Positions 8,232 to 17,969 of a stretch of 48,647 nt of DNA are shown here, one piece after another. Positions within the stretch are counted from its first letter, which is position 1; every line of letters begins with the position of its first letter. A program made the translations under genes and the position numbers. Source of the stretch: Puia sp. (GTDB lineage: Bacteria; Bacteroidota; Bacteroidia; Chitinophagales; Chitinophagaceae); assembly GCA_031292515.1 (NCBI GenBank), contig JARLGZ010000221.1:1-48647 (forward strand), in the 5' to 3' direction. The notes beneath the pieces were generated by a model. The model was not told where the DNA came from. It was given only the letters and a program-made list of their open reading frames with translations, and did no database searches.

Positions 8232-10634
8232 ATGCTAAAAAATTATTTCAAGACCGCTTTCAGAAGCCTGCTCCAGAACCGCAGTCATTCGATCGTAAAT
8301 ATAGCCGGGCTCGTGGTTGGCGTCGCCGCCTGTCTGCTGATCTTCCTGGTCCTCCAGTTTGAAAAAAGCTTTGATAATTTCCATCCGGGGGGCGATCGCA
8401 TCTATCGGCTCGTCCGGGAAGGCCGGAACGCCGGCGTTACGGAATACCGGACCGGGGTCCCCTTTCCTGTCCCCGACGCGCTGCGGGCCGAATACCCCCA
8501 ATTGGAGAAAGTGGCTGCCATATTTCAGGACCCGAACGTACAACTGATCCTGCCGGCGGTAGCCGGAGCGGCGCCGAAAAAATTCAAGGAAGACAACGGC
8601 GTCTTTATCGCCGAACCCGCTTTTTTCGAATTGTTCAACTTCAAAATGCTGATCGGGAATCCTGCCACCGCGATCTCGGAGCCAAATACGGTGATGCTTA
8701 CCCGGTCGGCCGCCGAACAATATTTCACGGACTGGCGCGGAGCGATCGGCAAACCGATCCGGCTCGACGGCATGGATATGAAGATCACCGGCATCCTCGA
8801 CAACCCGCCGTCCAATACCGATTTTCCCCTAAAATTCGTGATCTCCTATGCGACCCTGCTGGCACAGGTCAATAAAAATGAATGGGGCAGCATCTCGGAC
8901 AACAACTATTGCTTTGTCAGACTGCAACCCGGATACCCCGCCGCGAAGTTCAACACGCAATTGCGGGATTTTGTGACGAAACACATATCGCCCGATCATT
9001 CGGGCTACGAAATATATCTCCAATCCCTCGGCGAGATCCACTACGACGAACGGTTTGGGAATTTTAACCACCGTACTTTCAGCAAGGGCCTCATCACCGC
9101 CCTAAGCCTGATCGGTCTTTTCCTGCTGATCATCGCATGTATCAATTTTATCAACCTCTCCACGGCCAGGGCCGTCCTCCGGGCAAAAGAAGTCGGCATC
9201 AGAAAGGTCCTCGGGAGCAGCCGCCGGCAATTGGTACTGCAGTTTCTCGGGGAGACCGGCCTGATTTGTTTGCTGGCGCTCCTGCTGGCCATGGCCGTTG
9301 CGGCGCTGGCCCTGCCCTTTTTGAATAACCTCCTTGAAACGCAACTGCACTTCCGCCTTTTTGAGAACCCCGCCCTCCTCCTCTTCCTGCTGACCATGCT
9401 GGCCGTCATTATCGTATTATCTGGATTTTACCCGGCCCTGGTCCTTTCGGGGTTCAACCCGATAAACGCCCTCAAGAGCCGGTTTGCCACCCAGACGAGA
9501 ACAGGTGTCTCACTCAGAATGGGATTGGTCATCGTCCAGTTTGTGATCGCCCAGGCGCTGATCATCGGCACCCTGGTAGTCGTTTCCCAAATGGATTTTT
9601 TCAAAAACGCCGATCTTGGGTTCAACAAAACTTCGGTCGTCAATATCCCTTTCCCCCGGGACAGCGTCAGCCGGACAAAACTCGATGCGTTACGCGACCG
9701 GATGCTCGCCCAACCTGGGATCGGGAAGGTCAGCTTTAGCCTGGCCCCGCCGACCGGGGGCGGGAGATGGTTTACCAGCATGCAATTTATAACCAACCAC
9801 ACGGAGAAACCGGATCTCTCCGTGACCATGGAACCGGCCGATTCGAACTATTTCGGACTGTATAAACTGCAAATGGCAGCCGGACATATTTATAATGAAT
9901 CGGACACCATGCGGGATTTTGTGGTAAACGAGACCTTTCTCAACCGGACGGGCCTCGGGAAACCACAGGAGGCCGTCGGAAAGAGGGTCCGGATCGCAGG
10001 GAGACCGGGCACGATCGTCGGCGTGGTCAGGGATTACCATATCAATTCCCTGCGTGACCCGGTCGATGCCATTGCGATGATGACATTGAAGGATGCTTAC
10101 AGCACAGCCAATGTCCAGCTTCAGCCGGGAAGAGTCCATGAGACCCTGACCGCCATCGAAGCCCTCTGGAACCAGACCTTCCCCGATTTCGTATTCGAAT
10201 ATCATTTCCTGGATCAGGCGGTCGCGGACTATTATAAACAGGAGAACAAACTTGCGCAGCTTTATAAAATATTCTCAGGGATCGCGATCCTGATCTCCTG
10301 TCTGGGATTGTATGGCCTCGTCTCTTTCATGGCTGTCCGGCGCAATAAGGAGATCGGCATCCGAAAAGTGGTGGGCGCGTCCGTCGCGGATATTTTGTGG
10401 GTGCTCTCCCGCGAATTCACGGGTCTCATCCTGCTTTCTTTCGTGATCGCCTGCCCGGTCGCCTGGTATTACATGCATCAATGGTTGCAGCAGTATAGCT
10501 TCCGGATCGAAATGGGCGCCGGGTTCTTTGTCGGAACCCTGCTCGCCTCGATGGGGATCGCATGGCTAACCGTCGGGCATTCGGCCATAAACGCCGCAAG
10601 AGCCAACCCGGTGAAAAGTCTTCGCTCCGAATAA
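8232..10634 (+). CDS. ABC transporter permease, MacB/FtsX type (800 residues)
   Basis: Inner-membrane permease with two repeats of the MacB_PCD periplasmic domain plus FtsX membrane domain. The N-terminal helix lies at about residues 18-40. The first FtsX block is about 285-425, with LRAKEVGIRKVLGSSRRQLVLQFL. The second begins with a helix near 430-450, has a periplasmic part, and ends with the FtsX block about 680-790, with RRNKEIGIRKVVGASVADILW and a final ALKS/VKSLRSE-type tail. This 780-800-residue class is very common in Chitinophagaceae, usually with the ATPase encoded elsewhere; the substrate is unknown. A 17-bp tandem duplication spans its stop codon. Confidence 0.9.
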   Translation: MLKNYFKTAFRSLLQNRSHSIVNIAGLVVGVAACLLIFLVLQFEKSFDNFHPGGDRIYRLVREGRNAGVTEYRTGVPFPVPDALRAEYPQLEKVAAIFQDPNVQLILPAVAGAAPKKFKEDNGVFIAEPAFFELFNFKMLIGNPATAISEPNTVMLTRSAAEQYFTDWRGAIGKPIRLDGMDMKITGILDNPPSNTDFPLKFVISYATLLAQVNKNEWGSISDNNYCFVRLQPGYPAAKFNTQLRDFVTKHISPDHSGYEIYLQSLGEIHYDERFGNFNHRTFSKGLITALSLIGLFLLIIACINFINLSTARAVLRAKEVGIRKVLGSSRRQLVLQFLGETGLICLLALLLAMAVAALALPFLNNLLETQLHFRLFENPALLLFLLTMLAVIIVLSGFYPALVLSGFNPINALKSRFATQTRTGVSLRMGLVIVQFVIAQALIIGTLVVVSQMDFFKNADLGFNKTSVVNIPFPRDSVSRTKLDALRDRMLAQPGIGKVSFSLAPPTGGGRWFTSMQFITNHTEKPDLSVTMEPADSNYFGLYKLQMAAGHIYNESDTMRDFVVNETFLNRTGLGKPQEAVGKRVRIAGRPGTIVGVVRDYHINSLRDPVDAIAMMTLKDAYSTANVQLQPGRVHETLTAIEALWNQTFPDFVFEYHFLDQAVADYYKQENKLAQLYKIFSGIAILISCLGLYGLVSFMAVRRNKEIGIRKVVGASVADILWVLSREFTGLILLSFVIACPVAWYYMHQWLQQYSFRIEMGAGFFVGTLLASMGIAWLTVGHSAINAARANPVKSLRSE

Positions 10635-10649
10635 GTCTTCGCTCCGAAT
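10616..10649 (+). repeat. Perfect 17-bp tandem duplication across the permease stop codon
   Basis: AAGTCTTCGCTCCGAAT occurs at 10616-10632 and again at 10633-10649. The TAA stop overlaps the junction. The following 120 bp is CT-rich with further degenerate repeats and no gene. Confidence 0.85.
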
Positions 10650-10770
10650 AGGCCCTCACCCTCTCTGTGGCCCTGTCCGGTCTTCGTGTCCGTGTCCAGA
10701 CTCTCCCGGTCTCGGTTCCAATCTCCACGTCCAGTCCCATGTCCAATCTCTCTGCCCGGTCTCCGCCGAC

Positions 10771-12017
10771 CTACCGCGCCTCCAGCACCTTCAGCCGCCC
10801 AGGCGCATAATCCGCCTGCGGCCATTGCGCAATAGCCTTTTTGTACATCAGAATGGCCAGCTCTTTTTTACCTTCTTTCTCCAAGGCAGCCCCATAGCCC
10901 TGGGTCATATACCAGGCGTTGGGGAACAACAGACAGCCGATTTTAAAGGTCTCTGCCGAAAGACCGGCATAGTTGTCTTTTTCAAACAATTGCCAGCCCA
11001 GGATCAGCCACCAATAATCATCGGGCATTTTATAGGTCGTGTCGCTACGCATAACATTTAGCCGGGTCATAGCGGCATCCGGCCCCTCCTTTACAAGTGT
11101 CCGGGCATACGCCTGGATCAGGGAACCACGCAAGGGTGTAAATGCCTGTCGGTTCAAAACGTGGTACGCACAAATCGCCGAGCTGGTCGAAGGATTGGGT
11201 GTATTTTGCAAAACGACCACCGTTTGATCGGTACGCAGGTTATGCAAATGGACCGATGAGATACCCGGCCGGCCGCCCGGATGCCAGACGATCTTTCCCC
11301 GCGTCGTATCGTTAACAACAAACCACCCAAAGCCATATCCGGAAGGGCCCAAATCCGCGTCACTGGAAGCCTCTGCAATCTTGCCATTGTTTAATTTTAC
11401 GGGAGTTAGCGCCTCTGCCATCTCCGCCGGCCCGATCAGTAGTCCGGAAAAAAACGCCTTATCAAACCGAAAGAGATCTTCCGAAGTGCTGGTGAGACCA
11501 CCCTGTCCGTAAAATCCACCGAGGTTATAAATCATGCGATGATTATTCGCGATGGAATCCACCTTGACCAGCGCAGAGTCATAGAGAGCAGGATATTCGT
11601 AATTGACCGTGCGGTCGGAGTTCGTCCTTGTCAGGATCAGGTTCTCAATATAGGTGTGCCGCATCCCGGCGGGCTGGAAGATGTATTTGATGAAATAGTT
11701 TTGCAGGGTCTGTCCGCTCAGTTTCTCGATCAGCAACCCGAGCAGACAATAATTCATGTTCGAATACTGCGGAACTGCCGCTCAAATACACTATCCAACT
11801 GTCTTAAAACGTCTTGCTGACCCGGATTGATTCCACCAGGATTCTCGCCGGCCTGACCGGATATTCCGCGGCCTGCTTCTCCGCGATCCTGCGGGTTCGA
11901 CCCCTGCCCATGAACGCATTCACAAGCCAGCAAAAATGCACAGCCGACAAAAACAGCAAAAAGCGCGGTGTAGTTGGCTCTTCTCATACGAGACCTATTT
12001 AACCGCAAACTAACCAA
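10771..12017 (-). pseudogene. Serine hydrolase (beta-lactamase family) remnant with internal deletion and frameshift
   Basis: Two frames add up to one broken class C beta-lactamase/DD-peptidase-like protein. Frame one (12017-11754, 87 codons) has a signal peptide (MRRANYTALFAVFVGCAFLL) and a mature start ending LDSVFERQF, where the catalytic domain should begin. Frame two (to 10771) picks up at YSNMNYCLLGLLIEKLSG, the YxN region, and continues through HPGGRPG, the KTG-equivalent, to a helical tail of about 90 residues. The roughly 110 residues that should lie between, including the SxxK nucleophile, are absent, and the join near 11760 is out of frame. Both pieces otherwise look undecayed, so the event is recent or an assembly error. 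A separate product starting at the ATG 11757 would lack the nucleophile. Confidence 0.8.
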
Positions 12018-12073
12018 GTCCTCCCCCTTTGAATAGTATGAATTTAATCACCCCCACTCATCGTCGGCCCCAT

Positions 12074-12138
12074 CCTCACCACTCACCTCTTAATATCTTC
12101 ACCCCACTCACCACTCACCTCTCACTATTCACCACTCA
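12074..12138. repeat. Degenerate CACTCAC tandem repeat
   Basis: Repeated CCACTCACC / CTCACTATTCAC units run up to the stop codon of the leftward metalloprotease gene. Similar CACTACTCACT units recur at 47372-47398. Confidence 0.6.
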
Positions 12139-14781
12139 CTACTTCACCGCCAGCGCCTTGTCGATCAGGAAATTCAAATTCACACGGTGGGCACGGGTCT
12201 GCTCATCGGGAGAGACGGTGGTGGCCAGCAGGGTCTTGATCTTCCTGATCGTACTCAGCGCGGCCGCCCGGGAAGGATCGTCATAGCCCCCGGAACCGGG
12301 AGCCGAGATGCCGATCAGCATCTTGACAGTTTCCGTCTGGATATCCTGGCGATAGAGATTGACCTTACCACCACGGTCCGCATCGAAGACCGACCGGGTA
12401 AGATCATTCATTACATCCGCCACACTATATGTGTTCCCATAGAGAGAAGTCGAGTTGATTCGCTGCAGGGCATTGGCACTTAACAGTTGGGCAAGCACAC
12501 TCATCTGCAGGCCCAGCACATTAGTCTGCGGCTTGGGATCCTCGGTCACGCCAAAGAATTGGAAACCGCGGCGCTGCAACTGCAAATAAGGGAAGAGCTG
12601 CGCGTCCGCGTCGTATGCGGCAGGCGCAAACACATATTTGGCAAGCAACTGGACGGCCTTTTTCTGATAGGCGACGGGCACCGGCGTAAAGGGCTTCTCC
12701 GGCGACCCCTGGCCGGGATAGCTCCGGTCCACATAGATCCCGCCGACATAGCGGCTCACCGCAGCTGCCATCGCCGCCCTTTGGTTGAACAGGATCGCAT
12801 AGCGGGAACGAAGTTCGGCATACGACTTATCCGGCTTGCTGTACTTCTGCTTTAACCGGCCCATGAGGGTGTTCACCAGTTTGAACCGGTCTTCCGCATA
12901 CGATACGATATCATTCGAAAGATCCCCTATCATGACGCGGGGATCGATGCCACCACCCCCCGGAGTCCTCATGTCATCCGCATCGTTCCCAAAAGCAAGT
13001 TGCGGCTCATTGCTCCGGCCGGCGATCTTGCTCAGCACGGCCGACTCTTCCGAAGGCTGGCATTCGGTATAGCCATATTCAATGGCCCAGAGGTCATAGG
13101 GGCCCGGTTTGGTGGTATAATAATCCCCCTGCCGTGCGGGATCGGACGACACATTGATCGCCGGGTAGTCCATGACCGACCCAATCAGCCCCTGCTTGTG
13201 GGTGATCTCCGTATTGTTCAGGTCGGCAGGGCTCAGCATCGTGCTGGCTTTCATATTGTGATTCAACCCAAGACAATGCCCCATCTCATGGAGCACCAGG
13301 TAATAAAGAAATTGCTGATGCATCTTGCCTACCTCCGCGGGGGAGGCATTTTCGGTTTCGAGCGCGGTCAGACCCGTCATATATTGACCGGCCATCTCGG
13401 CAGCCAGGTTGCACTCTACATATTTTCCCCGCCTCATGCTGCCTGCTCCCGGCAAACCTGCACTCATACCGCCATTTCCCATGGATCCATTCCACAGGGA
13501 TCCGCCGGCGGCGTTTGCGCCATACAATTCTTCAAAGACCCTCGGAGCGCTGGCCGTGAACCATTCCACCGTCACATCAGCACCCAGGATCTCACCCGTC
13601 AGCGGGTTGACAAAACTCGGTCCGATAGCCCCATAGGTAGGCTTCGCCGAAGAGACCCAGCGGATCACGTTATATCGTATATCTGCAGGGTCCCAGGTGG
13701 CCGTATCCGGCATGATCTTCATGACGATCGCGTTCCTGAACCCCGCCTTTTCAAAAGCCTCATTCCATTTCAGACCGGCTTCCACGATTGTCTGGCGGTA
13801 TTCGACCGGGGTCGTGTTCTCCACCCACCACACGATGGGTTCGACCGGCTCGCTCAGCGCTGCCGCAGGATCTTTTTTCTTCAGATGCCACCGGTGGATC
13901 AGATCCCGGTAATTCGGCGCATCGACCGTAGTCAGATTATCCACTTCTTCGGAGAAGTATCCGATGCGCGGATCGTCGAGACGCGGCTTGAAATCGTTCC
14001 GGGGAACCTCCAGGAAGCTATGCTGCAGGCGGATCCGGTTATAACGCGCATCGGTGATATCTCTTCCACCGACATTGAAGGGGACAGGATTGTCATAAGC
14101 CAGATCGACAATCACATCGGTATTATTGGGATAAGACCGGATCTTATCATATTTCGATTTGGCAGGATTGAGACTGCCCAGGCTAAAGGACGCCGTAGGC
14201 GGAAGCCCCGGCGTCGGGACCGGCTTCACCTGGTCCAGTTTCTCGCTCAGGAAGAGACCGTCCCCGGAAACAAGATAGCCATTCTCGTCCTCAGCCGCCG
14301 GCTTATCGTTGTAAAAGATGGCCTCGGGAATGTCTACGTTGGCAGCCTTGCTGACTGCATTGGTCGAATCATACCAGAAGTTCGTATTGAGTTGCGAAAA
14401 TTCCAGTTTGTCGTATGCCTTGCGAATCGTAAAAACCCAGGTGACACGAATCATATTCTGGTTCAGCCCCAGGGTATTCGGACCGCTGATCGAAAAGCTC
14501 TGGTAAATGAACCGCTTGCCGAGCTGATCCTTTCGAACATAGAGCTGGACGCTGCCGGTGCTCGTATCCTGGTAAAGCGTAAAGAGACCCTCCACTTTCC
14601 GGCTGCTCTTGACCTTATCGGCGATCGTCGGTATCTTGGGAGCAGTCTTCTTTGCAGTATCCGGCGGGGTAGCCGTCTCCTTGCCTTTTTCTTTCTGTGC
14701 GATGAGAACCTGGCAGCAGAGCAGGGTTAAACAGAAGAAGCCGGCCGAGAACCGGATCAGGAAGCTGTGTTTGCTGGTCAT
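12139..14781 (-). CDS. Secreted zinc-dependent metalloprotease (DUF5117/DUF5118 type)
   Basis: 880 residues with a signal peptide (residues 1 to about 28, ending near LIAQ). The N-terminal part fits DUF5118 followed by DUF5117 (about 45-400). The catalytic domain carries HEMGHCLGLNH: His498, Glu499, His502 and His508 form the metzincin-like zinc site HExxHxxGxxH. The C-terminal 300 residues are mainly helical. It is exported to the periplasm or surface; substrates of this family are not defined. It is a single gene, with the leftward dsbD-type gene ending 353 bp upstream. The start is the only ATG giving a proper signal sequence. Confidence 0.92.
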   Translation of the reverse strand: MTSKHSFLIRFSAGFFCLTLLCCQVLIAQKEKGKETATPPDTAKKTAPKIPTIADKVKSSRKVEGLFTLYQDTSTGSVQLYVRKDQLGKRFIYQSFSISGPNTLGLNQNMIRVTWVFTIRKAYDKLEFSQLNTNFWYDSTNAVSKAANVDIPEAIFYNDKPAAEDENGYLVSGDGLFLSEKLDQVKPVPTPGLPPTASFSLGSLNPAKSKYDKIRSYPNNTDVIVDLAYDNPVPFNVGGRDITDARYNRIRLQHSFLEVPRNDFKPRLDDPRIGYFSEEVDNLTTVDAPNYRDLIHRWHLKKKDPAAALSEPVEPIVWWVENTTPVEYRQTIVEAGLKWNEAFEKAGFRNAIVMKIMPDTATWDPADIRYNVIRWVSSAKPTYGAIGPSFVNPLTGEILGADVTVEWFTASAPRVFEELYGANAAGGSLWNGSMGNGGMSAGLPGAGSMRRGKYVECNLAAEMAGQYMTGLTALETENASPAEVGKMHQQFLYYLVLHEMGHCLGLNHNMKASTMLSPADLNNTEITHKQGLIGSVMDYPAINVSSDPARQGDYYTTKPGPYDLWAIEYGYTECQPSEESAVLSKIAGRSNEPQLAFGNDADDMRTPGGGGIDPRVMIGDLSNDIVSYAEDRFKLVNTLMGRLKQKYSKPDKSYAELRSRYAILFNQRAAMAAAVSRYVGGIYVDRSYPGQGSPEKPFTPVPVAYQKKAVQLLAKYVFAPAAYDADAQLFPYLQLQRRGFQFFGVTEDPKPQTNVLGLQMSVLAQLLSANALQRINSTSLYGNTYSVADVMNDLTRSVFDADRGGKVNLYRQDIQTETVKMLIGISAPGSGGYDDPSRAAALSTIRKIKTLLATTVSPDEQTRAHRVNLNFLIDKALAVK

Positions 14782-15134
14782 GGGTGCTTACTTTATATGG
14801 GAATATAGTTTCTGCCATTGAAAATTGAACGGGGCCGACATTGAGTCGACAATACTAATTACCGTAACGGAAAGGTCAGGTCGGCGTAGATCGTTCAGTA
14901 AGAATACGTCAAATTCTTTTCCCGTAGAAATGGATTTTTATAAATGGTGGAGTTTTTTTATTGTTTACCCATTTTCCTTTACAATCGATTGCAGACTTCT
15001 TTGACTACTTCCTCAACTGCTTATACGGCTGCCTCCGAAAACTCCTCTTCGACAACTTTACGGCAGATTCGCCGGCTATTTTCCGGCTATTTCGATGGCT
15101 GTTTTCCCGCCTATTTCAATGGCTATTTCGATGG
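14782..15134. other. Intergenic region with tandem repeat, upstream of the metalloprotease
   Basis: Contains the presumed promoter of the leftward metalloprotease (14782-14960) and a degenerate repeat array at its right end. The 12-mer AGATCGTTCAGT near 14889 recurs near 17825. Rightward open frames here encode only the repeat (YFDG-like) and are not considered genes. Confidence 0.5.
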
Positions 15135-15141
15135 CTATTTC
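15073..15141. repeat. 12-bp degenerate tandem repeat (GGCTATTTCGAT)
   Basis: About six units, best at 15085-15096, 15109-15120, 15121-15132 and partly 15133-15141. The array begins just past the leftward DsbD stop codon and includes it. Confidence 0.75.
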
Positions 15142-17204
15142 TTCGACGCCTCCTTATAAGCAGCCAGGCCGCATTTGAGCCAGCTGGCGTATTCTTTGGA
15201 ACTGGGCGTATACCCTACCGGCTTGTTCAATAATTTTTCATCGGGGCTGATGACGACGTACAACGGCTGAGAAACGTTCTTAAAGTTTTCAGATTGCAGC
15301 GTAGCGAATTTGTCACCTACCGTACGAATCGCCTTTTTGCTGCCGTCGCCGGTCGTGAACAGGAACTGCTGATCGTCGGGTAATGCTTTCCGATCGTCCA
15401 CATACAAAGACACCAGGATATAGTCCTGGGTGATCAACCCCTTCACTTCGGTCTGCGGCCATACATTCTCCTCCATTTTCCGGCAATTGACACAAGCCCA
15501 GCCCGTAAAGTCGATGAGCAAAGGTTTATCTTCTTTTTTAGCCAGGGCCAGTGCCTGATCGTAATCGTTGATCACGTTGGCCTCGACCCCTTTTCCTTTG
15601 CCGGCAGCGTCTGCACCATACAGGCTATAGGACAAAGGCGGAGGGAAACCGCTGACAAGGGAGATATTGGCATATTTCGTATTGGTCAGGCCGGGAGACA
15701 GATAAAGTGCGAACCCTATAAAAACCAGTGCGATGGCAATCCGGACCTTACTCAGCTTCTGAGGTGGCGGGTCGTGGTGAAACTTGATGATGCCTAACAG
15801 GTAGAGCGCCGAAGCAAGGCTAACCACGATCCAAATGGCAAAGAAGGTCTCTCTTTTTATCAGCCCCCAGTGCGTAACCAGGTCGGCATTGGATAAATAC
15901 TTCAACGCCAGGGCCAGCTCGACAAAACCGAAGACGATCTTGACGGTATTCATCCAGCCGCCGGATTTTGGCAATGACTGTAACCAGCTCGGGAAGAGGG
16001 CAAAAAGCGCAAAGGGCAGACCAAGCGCCAGACCAAAACCGGCCAGCACCACCGTTAGTTTTACCGGGCCGCCGCCCTGTCCGAATGCACTCGCGACGAA
16101 TGTGCCCAGGATGGGACCCGTACAGGAGAAAGAAACAATAGCCAGCGTCAGCGCCATAAAAAAAATACCGCCGACACTACTGATATTCGACTTTGAATCC
16201 ACGGAATTGGAAATGCTGCTAGGCAGCGTGATCTCGAATAGCCCAAAGAAAGACAAGGCGAAGACCAGGAAGACCACCGCAAAACCCACATTAAGCCAGA
16301 CATTTGTCGAAATCGTATTCAGGATATTGTTGTCGTTCTGTTTCAGAAAATAAAAGGGAACGCTGATGAGAACATAGATGAAGAAAATAAAAAATCCATA
16401 CAGGAAGGCATTGGCTATACCTTTCGACCGGGAGGCCGATCTTTTGGTAAAGAATGAAACCGTCAGCGGGATCATAGGAAAAGTACAAGGCATAACGAGA
16501 CCGACAAGGCCACCCAGGATACCCAGGAAAAAGATGCTTAGGAGACCATTGTTCTCGGTGCCCATGCCCCCGCATGTATTGACCGGATTGGAAAGGTCGA
16601 TAGAGGTTTTCTTAAGACTGCCGGCGGCGCTGGCGGATTCACTGAGTTTAGCCGACTTGGCGACCAGGCCGCCGTCTGCAGTATACCCATAACGGAATGG
16701 GACCGGCTGAGGACCTTCCACATCGTTTCCGCGGGCAGCCATAAACGTGACTACCCCCTTGATATCCCCCTTCTCCGGAACCGGCCATTGTATGTCCACG
16801 TCCAGTTCGACCTCTTTCTCAAAATATCTGATCTCGCCGAAGAGCGTATCTTTCCGGGTCATCGCGGTGCCCTTCTCCGTAATACCGAGGATCCTGGCTC
16901 CCCGCGCGACCAGACCACTGTCCAGGGAAACCCTGGTATTAGGCTGATCATCCTTCAGCGTAGTCGAAAAGAAATTCCATCCGGCCGGGATATGCCCCTT
17001 CAGGATCAGCGTATATTTATCACCGCTGACCCGGACAGCGCTGAAATCCCAATTCACGAGAGACGCGGCATCGGGGGGAGCCTTAGCAGAATCGGCGTTG
17101 GCCGGCGCCGAAGGCCCCTGCGCCCGAACGCATATAACTCCACCAAAGACCGACGACAGAAAAACCGATATGGTTACCGCGAACCGCAAAAAGCCCTTAT
17201 CCAT
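15135..17204 (-). CDS. dsbD: Thiol:disulfide interchange protein, DsbD family
   Basis: 689 residues, complete three-part layout. There is a signal peptide (1-29), an N-terminal DsbD-alpha-like domain (about 45-190), and an eight-helix CcdA-type electron-transfer domain (about 220-480) with the two buried cysteines in VMPCTFPMIPL and SFSCTGPILG. The C-terminal thioredoxin domain (about 560-689) has WACVNC. It should pass electrons from cytosolic thioredoxin to the periplasm. Oddly, the alpha-like domain has FMAARGNDVEGPQ where relatives have the redox pair CxxxxC, so both cysteines are missing. The neighbouring gene at 17352-17810 supplies a separate alpha-like domain that keeps them. Possible terminator between the two genes at 17241. 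Confidence 0.93.
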   Translation of the reverse strand: MDKGFLRFAVTISVFLSSVFGGVICVRAQGPSAPANADSAKAPPDAASLVNWDFSAVRVSGDKYTLILKGHIPAGWNFFSTTLKDDQPNTRVSLDSGLVARGARILGITEKGTAMTRKDTLFGEIRYFEKEVELDVDIQWPVPEKGDIKGVVTFMAARGNDVEGPQPVPFRYGYTADGGLVAKSAKLSESASAAGSLKKTSIDLSNPVNTCGGMGTENNGLLSIFFLGILGGLVGLVMPCTFPMIPLTVSFFTKRSASRSKGIANAFLYGFFIFFIYVLISVPFYFLKQNDNNILNTISTNVWLNVGFAVVFLVFALSFFGLFEITLPSSISNSVDSKSNISSVGGIFFMALTLAIVSFSCTGPILGTFVASAFGQGGGPVKLTVVLAGFGLALGLPFALFALFPSWLQSLPKSGGWMNTVKIVFGFVELALALKYLSNADLVTHWGLIKRETFFAIWIVVSLASALYLLGIIKFHHDPPPQKLSKVRIAIALVFIGFALYLSPGLTNTKYANISLVSGFPPPLSYSLYGADAAGKGKGVEANVINDYDQALALAKKEDKPLLIDFTGWACVNCRKMEENVWPQTEVKGLITQDYILVSLYVDDRKALPDDQQFLFTTGDGSKKAIRTVGDKFATLQSENFKNVSQPLYVVISPDEKLLNKPVGYTPSSKEYASWLKCGLAAYKEASKK

Positions 17205-17240
17205 AAAATAATATTAATGCCATCCGATACCAAAAACAAC

Positions 17241-17270
17241 AAACGAGTTCCCTCTACAAAGAACCCGTTT
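17241..17270 (-). terminator. Candidate terminator between the alpha-domain gene and dsbD
   Basis: Arms AAACGAGTTC and GAACCCGTTT (one mismatch, 10-base loop). On the minus strand it is followed by T-rich sequence. It may partly uncouple dsbD from the upstream gene. Confidence 0.4.
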
Positions 17271-17351
17271 TAAATTTATTTTGTTTGTCAGCCGGACGAC
17301 TACAGGACGACTACTAAAAAAACTGCCGTCTCCGGCTGGCTAAACATCACA

Positions 17352-17810
17352 CTATCCCCCTACGTTCACCTTAATATCCACATCTGCCGGCGGCAGGCAT
17401 TGGCGGTCGTTACAAACCATAAAAGACACCTTTCCCGCAAGATTCGTCTTCAGGTTGCCTTTCAGCTTGACGACCTGTACAAAATCCACCGTCTTCTCGT
17501 AGTATTTGACGTCATGGTTCCAGGCGCTCTCGAACTTTTTTATCAGCTTGCCCGACTCCTTCACATTTCCATCCAGGATGAAAAGGGGGCTCTTTACAAA
17601 CTCAAAGCTTGTAGCCACGGGCCCGTCCCCGCCCGCATCCTGGGCATACATATGATAATCGCCGCCGATAGTCGCAGTCATATGAACTTCGTAAGTCTTG
17701 TCGGCAATTTTCCTGGCGGAATAGACCCAGGTGACCTGTTTGCTGGACTGGGCGATCGCCGCGCTGAAAACACCCGTTATAAGGGCCGCAAATAAGAGTA
17801 CTTTTTTCAT
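17352..17810 (-). CDS. Stand-alone DsbD alpha-domain-like secreted protein
   Basis: 152 residues: signal peptide (MKKVLLFAALITGVFSAAIAQ) and one DsbD N-terminal (alpha) domain of immunoglobulin-like fold. The pair in VCNDRQCLPP is the family redox site, and the protein ends three strands later. In full-length DsbD this domain receives electrons from the membrane part and reduces DsbC/DsbG-type partners. Here it sits just upstream, in the same direction, of a DsbD whose own alpha domain lacks these cysteines, so it probably acts as the missing redox relay (inference). Confidence 0.85.
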   Translation of the reverse strand: MKKVLLFAALITGVFSAAIAQSSKQVTWVYSARKIADKTYEVHMTATIGGDYHMYAQDAGGDGPVATSFEFVKSPLFILDGNVKESGKLIKKFESAWNHDVKYYEKTVDFVQVVKLKGNLKTNLAGKVSFMVCNDRQCLPPADVDIKVNVGG

Positions 17811-17969
17811 TGGTTATACTTATAAGATCGTTCAGTGACTCATTCAGTGACAATCACCGGTCAACAATGCCCAGCCACACGGTGGCAGCTGCTCTCTGAT
17901 TAACCGGTCTGACAGTTACAGAAACGTTGAGGAACGCTCAAAGGTCAGCACTGAAATGCTAATAAAAGT

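Noticed and set aside
13000-14730. Rightward open frame of 576 codons
   Set aside because: Antisense to the metalloprotease, whose domains and HExxHxxGxxH site are unmistakable; the frame has biased His/Arg/Ile content typical of a shadow.
14889-17840. 12-mer AGATCGTTCAGT repeated near 14889 and 17825
   Set aside because: Two copies upstream of leftward genes, but the flanks differ and no spacing rule is visible; chance or a minor motif.
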